DNA from: an uncultured Pseudomonadales bacterium
GTDB lineage: Bacteria > Pseudomonadota > Gammaproteobacteria > Pseudomonadales > Pseudohongiellaceae
DNA length: 5,127 nt
Reading direction: 5' to 3'
Assembly (NCBI GenBank): GCA_938082955.1
Contig: CALKDE010000320.1
Location: forward strand, 1 to 5,127
A program made the translations under genes and the position numbers. Shown here piece after piece: positions 1 to 5,127 of this stretch; position 1 is the first letter of the stretch; the number at the start of each line of letters is the position of its first letter. A model generated the notes under the pieces. It was not told the DNA's origin. It was given only the letters and a program-made list of their open reading frames with translations, and did no database searches.

Positions 1-2
1 CA

Positions 3-140
3 ACGATCCATGTGTATGGACATAGCCACGTGAATCAATCCATCGAGCTAGATGGCATACAGTATGTTAACAACGCGTTTGCGTATCCCAGAGAAACATA
101 TATAGCCCGTAAGCAACTGAAGTGCATCTTTGAGTGTTAA
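3..140 (+). CDS. Metallophosphoesterase, C-terminal fragment (possibly PptH-like)
   Basis: This is the last 45 codons of a gene that begins before the window; the frame is open from base 3 to a TAA at 138-140. The fragment starts TIHVYGHSHVN. GHSH matches the GHxH motif near the C-terminus of calcineurin-like metallophosphoesterases, where the histidines bind the dinuclear metal centre. About ten residues later comes DGIQYVNNAFAYPRE, a typical closing strand of the fold. The catalytic N-terminal motifs (DxH, GDxxD, GNHD) would be outside the window. The substrate cannot be read from the fragment. From memory, the GHxH, DG and YPRE layout resembles actinobacterial phosphopantetheinyl hydrolases of the PptH type, and the phosphopantetheinyl transferase gene downstream on the same strand makes that worth considering. 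A phosphodiesterase or phosphatase with another substrate is equally possible. The family call is firm; the function is not. Confidence 0.8.
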   Translation, partial: TIHVYGHSHVNQSIELDGIQYVNNAFAYPRETYIARKQLKCIFEC

Positions 141-192
141 AAAGATGAGTGCTGAATAAAATAGTCTGAAATTCACTAGAGAGAATGATGCT

Positions 193-975
193 GTGACAGA
201 AATGCGGATTGAAGACTCGGAGATTCACCTGTGGCAGTTAGAGCAGGCCGATTTCGAGCTGTCTTCGTTGCAGAGCGAGTGTCTTGCATGGCTAACGGAA
301 TCCGAGCTCAAGAGATTTCAGCGCTTTCAGTTCGATCGAGACCGCAAGCAATTGCTGCTCGGTCGCGTTCTGATGCGGGTTGCGCTATCGAGTTACGATA
401 GATCGGTAGCGCCAGCGTCCTGGGATTTCACGCACAACGACTATGGCAAACCTAGCATCAGCGAGGAGCAGAACTTTGCCTCGCTGTATTTTAATTTATC
501 TCACTCGGCCGAAAAAGTGGTCCTGGCGGTGTCGCGATTCAAAGATATCGGCGTCGACGTTGAATGCGTCAGAAAGCCGCGCCGAGTGGAGGCGATCGCA
601 CAGCGCTTTTTCTCAGATCTAGAAGCTACCCAATTACTCTCTCTGCCAGAGGATCAGCAGCAGTCGCGGTTTTATGATTTGTGGACATTGAAGGAAGCGT
701 ATATCAAGGCTTGCGGCATGGGGTTGGCGATACCGCTACAACACTTTTCTTATGGTTTTGCGGGCGACGATAGGCTCACTGTCAAGTTTGATGCGCGGCG
801 CAATGACGTGGAAAGTGCGTGGCAATTTTGGCAGCTTTCTGCAGGGCCTGACTTTACATTGGCGGTTGCTGCGAAGACGGGCGAAGAGGGGCTGGTACAG
901 TCGCTATCTGGATGGAGGCTGGTCGACTTAGATAAGTTTCTCGAACAACAGGTTCATGTGATTCGCAGTAAGTAG
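193..975 (+). CDS. 4'-phosphopantetheinyl transferase, Sfp/Gsp family
   Basis: This 260-residue enzyme should transfer the 4'-phosphopantetheine arm of coenzyme A to a conserved serine of acyl, peptidyl or aryl carrier proteins in the cytoplasm. The length fits the two-domain Sfp type rather than the short AcpS type. Visible motifs, in order, are YGKP (84-87), FNLSHS (100-105), IGVDVE (119-124) and WTLKEAYIKA (164-173). D122, E124 and E168 are the expected Mg2+ ligands, and K167/K172 complete the WxxKEAxxK signature. The start is GTG at 193, with a weak AGAGAG (178-183) nine bases upstream; an in-frame ATG at 202 is the alternative but lies too far from that site. The gene follows the metallophosphoesterase by 52 bases and may share its transcript. 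No polyketide or peptide synthase gene is in view, so the carrier-protein substrate is unknown; it could serve fatty-acid ACP, as the single Pseudomonas enzyme PcpS does. Confidence 0.95.
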   Translation: MTEMRIEDSEIHLWQLEQADFELSSLQSECLAWLTESELKRFQRFQFDRDRKQLLLGRVLMRVALSSYDRSVAPASWDFTHNDYGKPSISEEQNFASLYFNLSHSAEKVVLAVSRFKDIGVDVECVRKPRRVEAIAQRFFSDLEATQLLSLPEDQQQSRFYDLWTLKEAYIKACGMGLAIPLQHFSYGFAGDDRLTVKFDARRNDVESAWQFWQLSAGPDFTLAVAAKTGEEGLVQSLSGWRLVDLDKFLEQQVHVIRSK

Positions 976-996
976 GCTGCACAGTAAAGAATTTAG

Positions 997-2280
997 CTAC
1001 TCCTCATCTTGCGCTTTTTTAGCCTGCCACATTTTTACGGTGCGAATCACATTGCCCTGTATTTGTAGCGTCTCTGCATAGTAGCCATCGAGCTTGATAC
1101 CTACTGATGAATCAGGGATCGACTGCAACATCTCTGTGAGTAAACCGTTCAGGGTTTTTGCCCCAGTGTTGTCTAGGTTCCACGAGAGGATGCGATTAAT
1201 GTCACGAATACTGGTGGAGCCATCGATAAGGTAGCTGCCATCTTCTTGAGCATGAAAATCCTTGCTGCTATCGGCAAGGTCGGTGGTAAATTCACCAACG
1301 ATTTCCTCGAGTATGTCCTCTAAAGTTACGAGACCCTTGATCGCACCGTACTCATCAACGACGACCGCCATGCGCAATTTCTTTCTCTGAAAATTAGACA
1401 GTTGAATGTGCAGGGGCGTGCTTTCGGGTATGTAATAGGGCTCGACGGTTTCCCCAAGTATTACCGCCTTGTTAACCGTCTCTACTCGAATCAATTTGCC
1501 GACACTGCGTAGGTGCAGCATGCCAACTAAATTATTGATGTCTTTTTTATAGACAGGCAAGCGCGTGTGCTGGCTGCTGCCGATTAGACTCAGAATTTCG
1601 TCGATGTCATCTTCTATATCGATGCCTACGATGTCATTTCTCGGCACGAGGATATCATTCACAGTAACGTGTTCTAGGTCGAGAATGTTGAGCAGCATGC
1701 CTTGCCTGCGTCGCGGTAATCTCTCGCCGGATTCGTAGACGACTGTGCGCAGTTCCTCCGCGGAGAGTTGTTGATGGCTGTCATCAGATACTGAATTAAA
1801 ACCTAAGACCCTCACTAACGCATTTGAAACCACATTGACCATCCACACTACGGGATATAAAACCTTCAGCAGTAGAATCAAGAGTAGACTGGAAGGGTAG
1901 GCAATTTTCTCAGGATAAAGTGCGGCAATTGTCTTCGGTGTCACCTCGGCGAATATCAATACAGTAAGTGTTAGGACGATCGCAGTGATTAGCGGCGCCG
2001 GCTCGCCGAATATTTGAATCGCGATAGTAGTGGCGATTGCTGCAGCGAGAAAGTTAACGAAGTTGTTGCCGATTAGGATGACGCCAATTAACTTGTCGGG
2101 AGTCTCCAGTAGTTTGTTTGCGCGACTCGCCCCCGCATGTTTATTTCTCGCCAGGTGTTTCAGTCGGTAGCGATTGAGGCTCATCATCGCGGTTTCGGAG
2201 CTGGAGAAATACGCTGAGGCCAAGATCAGCAAGCCGAAGGAAATGAGCAACATAATTAAGCTGGGTTCTTCAGTGCTCAT
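997..2280 (-). CDS. corB: CNNM/CorB-family membrane protein (YfjD, HlyC/CorC family)
   Basis: This is a 427-residue inner-membrane protein of the CNNM/CorB family, whose characterised members transport or help export Mg2+ (CorB acts with CorA-linked Mg2+/Co2+ efflux in Salmonella). The N-terminal DUF21 domain spans about residues 8-160 with roughly four hydrophobic segments. It keeps the family polar motifs SSSETA (26-31), IGNNFVN (70-76) and AEVTPK (111-116). A CBS pair follows: about 205-262, with VPRNDIVGID and TRLPVYKKD, and about 275-332, with VVVDEYG (306-312) and TLEDILEEIVGE (319-330). The C-terminal CorC/HlyC domain lies at about 345-418. This is full length for the family. The first ATG (2280) is used because it keeps a normal N-terminus, but no good Shine-Dalgarno precedes it. 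It lies 61 bases downstream of ypjD on the same strand, so an operon is likely. The ion moved is inferred from the family. Confidence 0.93.
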   Translation of the reverse strand: MSTEEPSLIMLLISFGLLILASAYFSSSETAMMSLNRYRLKHLARNKHAGASRANKLLETPDKLIGVILIGNNFVNFLAAAIATTIAIQIFGEPAPLITAIVLTLTVLIFAEVTPKTIAALYPEKIAYPSSLLLILLLKVLYPVVWMVNVVSNALVRVLGFNSVSDDSHQQLSAEELRTVVYESGERLPRRRQGMLLNILDLEHVTVNDILVPRNDIVGIDIEDDIDEILSLIGSSQHTRLPVYKKDINNLVGMLHLRSVGKLIRVETVNKAVILGETVEPYYIPESTPLHIQLSNFQRKKLRMAVVVDEYGAIKGLVTLEDILEEIVGEFTTDLADSSKDFHAQEDGSYLIDGSTSIRDINRILSWNLDNTGAKTLNGLLTEMLQSIPDSSVGIKLDGYYAETLQIQGNVIRTVKMWQAKKAQDEE

Positions 2281-2299
2281 TTAAGGACTATCTCGTAAA

Positions 2300-2330
2300 G
2301 GCGATGAGGCGATGAGGCGATAGGCGAATA
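2300..2330. repeat. Short tandem repeat, unit GGCGATGA, about four copies
   Basis: Two exact copies of GGCGATGA (2300-2307 and 2308-2315) are followed by two decayed copies, GGCGATA (2316-2322) and GGCGAATA (2323-2330). The array sits in the 61-base gap between ypjD and corB, 20 bases before the corB start codon. On the transcribed strand it reads as pyrimidine-rich TCATCGCC repeats. Such a short array probably arose by replication slippage. Copy-number change would alter the distance between the two genes but neither reading frame. I see no hairpin or terminator in this gap. Confidence 0.75.
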
Positions 2331-2341
2331 AGTATGCGTTA

Positions 2342-3139
2342 TCAACTTATTAAGTATTCCAGAGCAATCTTCACGCCATAGAACCCGATGATAAGCAATG
2401 CGAAGCCACTGAGAGTTCCGCGTATAGCAGTTTGACCACGCCAGCCGAGTTGATGGCGACCCCAGAGTAGCACGGCGAAAACGCCCCAAGCTAAGATTGA
2501 AAATACTGTCTTGTGAATGATTCCGTCAACGCCCCAAATATCATCGAAGAACAACAAGGCTGTGGCGATGGTAAGGGTCAACAGCAACTGTCCAACCCAA
2601 ACCAGCTCGAATAGAAAGGCTTCCATGTCTTGAAGCGAGGGAAGTTTGCGAATCACACCACCAGTTTTCCCGCGCTTGAGCTGACGGTCTTGGTAGGCAA
2701 GAAAGCCAGCTTGCAATGCGGCTATGGTGATGAAGCTGTAGGCCAAAATCGAAATCAGCACATGGCTGGCCAGACTCAGGCTCATATTCGTCGGCGGATA
2801 GTCACTGCGAATGACCAAAGATGCGACGATGCTGATAGCAGCCAAAGGAAACAAGCCGAGAAAGAGTATCTCCATCGGTTTGCGTAGGCTGCTAATGAGC
2901 ACGGATAACGAAATTGACAGGGTAATTAGGGTGCTGATTTCAAACAGGCCGAAATGAAAGCCGTCACTGTTTTGAATGATCCCGTAGGCGCTGATCGTAT
3001 GGGCTAGGATGGCTAATCCGCCGAATATGAAAACCTGGCTGCGTGTATCTTTATTCGACTTGAAGTTCATGCCTTGAAAGACAGAGCCCATCAAGTAGAA
3101 GAAGACAGCGAATAATCCGGAAATTACGGTAACTTGCAT
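2342..3139 (-). CDS. ypjD: CcsA-like inner-membrane protein YpjD
   Basis: This 265-residue polytopic membrane protein matches E. coli YpjD (about 263 residues) in length, topology and C-terminal landmarks, notably LLWGRHQLGWRG (224-235) and the ending EYLIS. About eight hydrophobic segments are visible, near 4-22, 36-54, 64-84, 90-110, 122-148, 176-198, 211-228 and 240-262. The family is grouped with the cytochrome c assembly protein CcsA/CcmC. Conserved-looking histidines are H47, H126, H209 and H229. I do not see the tryptophan-rich WWD haem-handling motif that defines true CcmC, CcmF and CcsA, so a direct role in cytochrome c maturation is doubtful; the molecular function is unknown. The ATG at 3139 is the earliest possible start, because an in-frame TAA lies three codons upstream; no Shine-Dalgarno is evident. 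It is divergent from ffh and precedes corB on the same strand. Confidence 0.92.
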   Translation of the reverse strand: MQVTVISGLFAVFFYLMGSVFQGMNFKSNKDTRSQVFIFGGLAILAHTISAYGIIQNSDGFHFGLFEISTLITLSISLSVLISSLRKPMEILFLGLFPLAAISIVASLVIRSDYPPTNMSLSLASHVLISILAYSFITIAALQAGFLAYQDRQLKRGKTGGVIRKLPSLQDMEAFLFELVWVGQLLLTLTIATALLFFDDIWGVDGIIHKTVFSILAWGVFAVLLWGRHQLGWRGQTAIRGTLSGFALLIIGFYGVKIALEYLIS

Positions 3140-3235
3140 GATGAGTTAGGGACTGGGCTTGGCCAGAGACACATTAAGAGGGTTAATAAGTTCAATTCGA
3201 AAGTGTCGCACATGTATACTACCGGTTGAAGCGCT

Positions 3236-3264
3236 TTTTTAATTTGCCCGGGATTCGCTATAAT
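3236..3264 (+). promoter_or_regulatory. Candidate sigma70 promoter for ffh
   Basis: A perfect -10 box TATAAT lies at 3259-3264. A poor -35 match, TTTTTA (3236-3241), sits at the ideal 17-base distance. The predicted start near 3271 would give a leader of about 100 bases before the ffh GTG. A second, weaker pair upstream is TTCAAT (3191-3196) and TATACT (3215-3220), 18 bases apart. The region is the divergent gap between ypjD and ffh, so a promoter is expected here. The opposite-strand promoter for ypjD could not be resolved: TATTAA (3188-3183) and TATACA (3218-3213) are possible -10 boxes without convincing -35 partners. Confidence 0.5.
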
Positions 3265-3282
3265 GCAGCCCGGTCAATGTTA

Positions 3283-3308
3283 CGAGCCTTTTCCCAGAAA
3301 GCGGCTCG
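3283..3308 (+). promoter_or_regulatory. Hairpin in the presumed ffh 5' leader
   Basis: CGAGCC (3283-3288) pairs perfectly with GGCTCG (3303-3308). Inside it, TTTC (3290-3293) pairs with GAAA (3297-3300) around a three-base CCA loop. T3289 can wobble-pair with G3301, leaving only C3302 bulged, so the stem is about 11 pairs. If transcription starts near 3271, the hairpin occupies roughly +13 to +38, more than 45 bases before the Shine-Dalgarno. No T-run follows, so it is not an intrinsic terminator. It may stabilise the mRNA 5' end or be a protein target; a role is inference only. Confidence 0.45.
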
Positions 3309-3354
3309 ATGACACTAGTAGTCAATAGCTCGCTCAATTCACAGTTAAGAAGTC

Positions 3355-3360
3355 AGGTGG
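3355..3360 (+). promoter_or_regulatory. Shine-Dalgarno site fixing the ffh GTG start
   Basis: AGGTGG lies nine bases upstream of the GTG at 3370. It supports GTG as the true initiator, since translation from there gives MFDNLTDRLS, identical to the start of E. coli Ffh. Confidence 0.75.
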
Positions 3361-3369
3361 TAGCCCACA

Positions 3370-4761
3370 GTGTTCGACAACCTTACAGATAGACTCTCAG
3401 GCACGTTTAGAAAGCTCACGGGCAAGGCCAAACTTACTGAGGCCAATATTCAAGATGCCCTTGGTGAAGTGCGTCGTGCGCTACTCGAGGCGGACGTTGC
3501 ATTATCGGTCGTCAAAGATTTTGTCGAACGAGTCAGTCTGCGTGCCGTTGGACAGGAAGTCTCATCGAGCCTGACCCCCGGTCAGGCATTTATCAAGATC
3601 GTCCAGGCCGAACTTGAATCCATCATGGGTACGGCTAACGCCGAGTTGGATCTAAAGGCGGCACCACCGGCAATTGTTCTGATGGCCGGCCTGCAGGGTG
3701 CTGGTAAGACTACTACCGCGGCCAAGCTCGCGCGCTGGCTCAAGAGTGATGTAAAAAAATCGGTGATGTTGGTGAGCGCCGACGTTTATCGCCCGGCAGC
3801 CATCCAGCAGCTGCAGACACTGGCGGCTGAGGTGGGCGTGGAATTCTTTGCCAGCGATAGTAGCCAGGCACCCGCCGCGATTGCCGCAGCGGCCTTAGCC
3901 GAGGCCAAGCGCAAATTTATAGACGTATTAATAGTGGATACAGCTGGACGTCTGGCCATCGATCAGGAAATGATGGGAGAAATTCAGCAGCTGCACACTC
4001 TGCTAAATCCGGTTGAGACACTGTTTGTTGTTGATGCAATGACGGGTCAGGATGCTGCCAATACTGCCAAGGCCTTCAATGACGCCCTGCCGTTAACCGG
4101 TGTTGTGCTAACCAAGGCAGATGGCGATGCCAGAGGTGGAGCCGCCTTGTCCGTGCGTCACATTACCGGCAAGCCCATCAAGTTCATTGGTATGGGCGAG
4201 AAGATGGACGCGCTCGAGCCGTTCTATCCTGATCGAATCGCCTCAAGAATTCTTGGCATGGGCGACATGCTCTCGCTTATCGAGCAGGCCGAAAAAAAGG
4301 TCGATAAGGTTAAGGCGGAGAAGCTCGCCCGTAAGATTAAGAAGGGCAAGGGCTTCGATCTAGAAGATTTCAAGGAGCAGCTCGGCCAGATGCAGAATAT
4401 GGGCGGTGTAGCGAGCATCATGGATAAGATGCCAGGTCTAGGTGCCTTGCCACCGGGTGCCGCAAAAATGGTGGATGATTCTAAATTTCGGCAGATGGAA
4501 GCGATCATCAATTCAATGACACCACGTGAACGCACCAATCCCGATGCCCTGAATGGATCGAGGAAAAGACGAATTACGGTTGGCTCTGGAACCCAAATTC
4601 AAGACCTGAACCGGCTGTTGAAGCAGCATAAGCAGATGCAGAAGGTAATGAAAAAAATGAAGGGCGGCAATATGGCTAATATGATGCGCGGCCTAGGCGG
4701 TATGCAGGGCGGCGCCGGCGGCGGTTTTCCCGGCGGTCCAGGGCAATTTCCCCGCTCTTAA
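3370..4761 (+). CDS. ffh: Signal recognition particle protein Ffh (SRP54 GTPase)
   Basis: Ffh binds 4.5S RNA and signal sequences of nascent inner-membrane proteins, and with FtsY delivers ribosomes to the Sec/YidC machinery. The 463 residues show the N domain (about 1-88, with LLEADVALSVV at 38-48) and the G domain (about 100-295). G motifs are GLQGAGKTT (107-115, P-loop), DVYRPAA (138-144), DTAGR (190-194), TKADGDARGG (248-257, where E. coli has TKVD) and GMGEK (274-278). The methionine-rich M domain runs from about 305, with a finger loop near 339-361 and the RNA-binding helix-turn-helix segment NGSRKRRI (395-402). The C-terminus is glycine-rich and makes the protein about ten residues longer than the E. 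coli one. The initiator is GTG. The 4.5S RNA gene is not in the window. rpsP follows after 251 bases, as in other gammaproteobacteria. Confidence 0.98.
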   Translation: MFDNLTDRLSGTFRKLTGKAKLTEANIQDALGEVRRALLEADVALSVVKDFVERVSLRAVGQEVSSSLTPGQAFIKIVQAELESIMGTANAELDLKAAPPAIVLMAGLQGAGKTTTAAKLARWLKSDVKKSVMLVSADVYRPAAIQQLQTLAAEVGVEFFASDSSQAPAAIAAAALAEAKRKFIDVLIVDTAGRLAIDQEMMGEIQQLHTLLNPVETLFVVDAMTGQDAANTAKAFNDALPLTGVVLTKADGDARGGAALSVRHITGKPIKFIGMGEKMDALEPFYPDRIASRILGMGDMLSLIEQAEKKVDKVKAEKLARKIKKGKGFDLEDFKEQLGQMQNMGGVASIMDKMPGLGALPPGAAKMVDDSKFRQMEAIINSMTPRERTNPDALNGSRKRRITVGSGTQIQDLNRLLKQHKQMQKVMKKMKGGNMANMMRGLGGMQGGAGGGFPGGPGQFPRS

Positions 4762-4869
4762 TGGGGGTAATAATTCAAAAAAGGGCGAAGCATTTTAGGC
4801 CTTACAGTAACGTCTGACTATTTAGTGTGTTTTAGCCGCGTAACCCGCGATAATACTGTGCCTGTGGGC

Positions 4870-4898
4870 TTCCAATCACACCCCAATTAACATAGAAT
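4870..4898 (+). promoter_or_regulatory. Candidate promoter for the rpsP operon
   Basis: TTCCAA (4870-4875) and TAGAAT (4893-4898) are separated by 17 bases. The -10 box is followed by ACCCGCC, a GC-rich discriminator of the kind seen at stringently controlled ribosomal promoters. The predicted start near 4905 leaves a leader of about 108 bases. A competing -10-like GATAAT (4849-4854) has no usable -35 and overlaps a four-pair CGCG hairpin (4837-4849). The rest of the ffh-rpsP gap (4762-5012) shows no convincing terminator and no small gene that I can support. Confidence 0.4.
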
Positions 4899-4971
4899 AC
4901 CCGCCTTTTTACCCGAGCACGTCTGTTCTTACTTTGTGCAGGGGGCAAATCAGCCTCAGCTCGCGTAACTC

Positions 4972-4987
4972 ATAAACACTAGTTTAT
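4972..4987 (+). repeat. Small perfect inverted repeat in the rpsP leader
   Basis: ATAAAC (4972-4977) and GTTTAT (4982-4987) are perfectly complementary around ACTA. The repeat ends 14 bases before the rpsP Shine-Dalgarno AGGA (5002-5005). The stem is six pairs, mostly A-T, so it would be weak as RNA. It could equally be chance or a protein site. Confidence 0.35.
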
Positions 4988-5012
4988 TACATTGGAATGA
5001 CAGGAAATACTT

Positions 5013-5127
5013 ATGGTCACGATTCGATTGTCACGTGGTGGCGCTAAGAAACGGCCTTTTTATCACATCACAGTAAGTGACAGCCGCAATGCGCGTGATG
5101 GGCGTTTTATTGAGCGAATTGGCTTTT
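5013..5127 (+). CDS. rpsP: 30S ribosomal protein S16, N-terminal part
   Basis: The first 38 codons of S16, a small-subunit protein that helps assemble the 5' domain of 16S rRNA, are present before the window ends. The start MVTIRLSRGGAKKRPFYHI and the segment DSRNARDGRFIERIGF (23-38) are diagnostic and align with E. coli S16 without gaps. The remaining roughly 45 residues lie beyond the edge. The ATG at 5013 has AGGA (5002-5005) seven bases upstream. In gammaproteobacteria rpsP heads the rpsP-rimM-trmD-rplS operon, so those genes are expected next. Nothing unusual is seen in the visible part. Confidence 0.97.
   Translation, partial: MVTIRLSRGGAKKRPFYHITVSDSRNARDGRFIERIGF

Noticed and set aside
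185..196. Three-codon ATG-ATG-CTG-TGA reading frame whose stop overlaps the GTG start of the transferase
   Set aside because: Such an overlap can couple translation, but the AGAGAG ribosome site is only one base from the first ATG, too close to initiate there. It is more likely coincidence.
971..1001. Possible bidirectional terminator between the transferase and corB: AGTAG pairing with CTACT
   Set aside because: The stem is five pairs (seven with a bulge) around a loop of 16 or more bases, has no GC-rich core and no T-run on either side.
2277..2489. 70-codon minus-strand open frame overlapping the end of ypjD
   Set aside because: It is an alternative frame within and just past ypjD, shows no recognisable domain, and overlaps a well-supported gene.
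2630..2887. 85-codon plus-strand open frame inside ypjD
   Set aside because: It lies antisense inside a clearly conserved membrane protein gene and has no family resemblance.
3226..3240. T-run after AAGCGCTT, resembling a terminator
   Set aside because: The palindrome AAGCGCTT leaves no room for a loop, no larger stem precedes the T-run, and no gene ends nearby in that direction.
3263..3328. 21-codon open frame starting within the TATAAT box upstream of ffh
   Set aside because: Its start codon lies inside the predicted -10 element and would not be transcribed from that promoter; no ribosome binding site is visible.
4121..4538. Open frames on both strands inside the M-domain region of ffh
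   Set aside because: They are shadow frames created by the codon composition of ffh; no conserved protein features are seen.
4749..4765. CCCC...GGGG pairing around the ffh stop codon as a terminator
   Set aside because: Only four pairs with a nine-base loop and no following T-run.

Overview
The window looks like ordinary chromosome from a gammaproteobacterium. The main reason is the block corB(yfjD)-ypjD on the minus strand, divergent from ffh-rpsP on the plus strand. This is the arrangement known around ffh in E. coli and many relatives, and the four proteins resemble their E. coli counterparts along the whole visible length. A finer placement (for example a marine lineage) cannot be supported from the sequence alone. 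No mobile element, CRISPR array, tRNA or rRNA is seen.

Layout. Bases 3-140 hold the last 45 codons of a metallophosphoesterase. A 52-base gap separates it from a complete Sfp-type 4'-phosphopantetheinyl transferase (193-975), on the same strand. The transferase runs tail to tail, 21 bases apart, into corB (997-2280, minus), a CNNM/CorB membrane protein with DUF21, paired CBS and CorC/HlyC C-terminal domains. A 61-base gap containing a short GGCGATGA tandem repeat separates corB from ypjD (2342-3139, minus), an eight-helix membrane protein of the CcsA-like family. The two minus-strand genes are probably co-transcribed. The 230-base divergent region that follows (3140-3369) carries a perfect TATAAT -10 box and a well-formed hairpin in the presumed ffh leader. 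ffh (3370-4761) encodes the signal recognition particle GTPase and starts with GTG behind a good Shine-Dalgarno. A 251-base gap with a candidate promoter and a small AT-rich inverted repeat leads to the first 38 codons of rpsP (ribosomal protein S16), cut by the window end.

How the genes relate. ffh and rpsP belong to protein export and translation; rpsP normally heads the rimM-trmD-rplS operon, which lies beyond the window. corB and ypjD are membrane proteins whose link to ffh is positional. The most thought-provoking point is the left edge. A metallophosphoesterase whose C-terminus has a GHSH motif followed by a DG...YPRE segment sits directly upstream of a phosphopantetheinyl transferase. 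This recalls the mycobacterial PptH/PptT pair, in which the hydrolase removes the phosphopantetheine group that the transferase attaches. The resemblance is an inference from a 45-residue fragment. I saw no clearly undescribed system elsewhere in the window.
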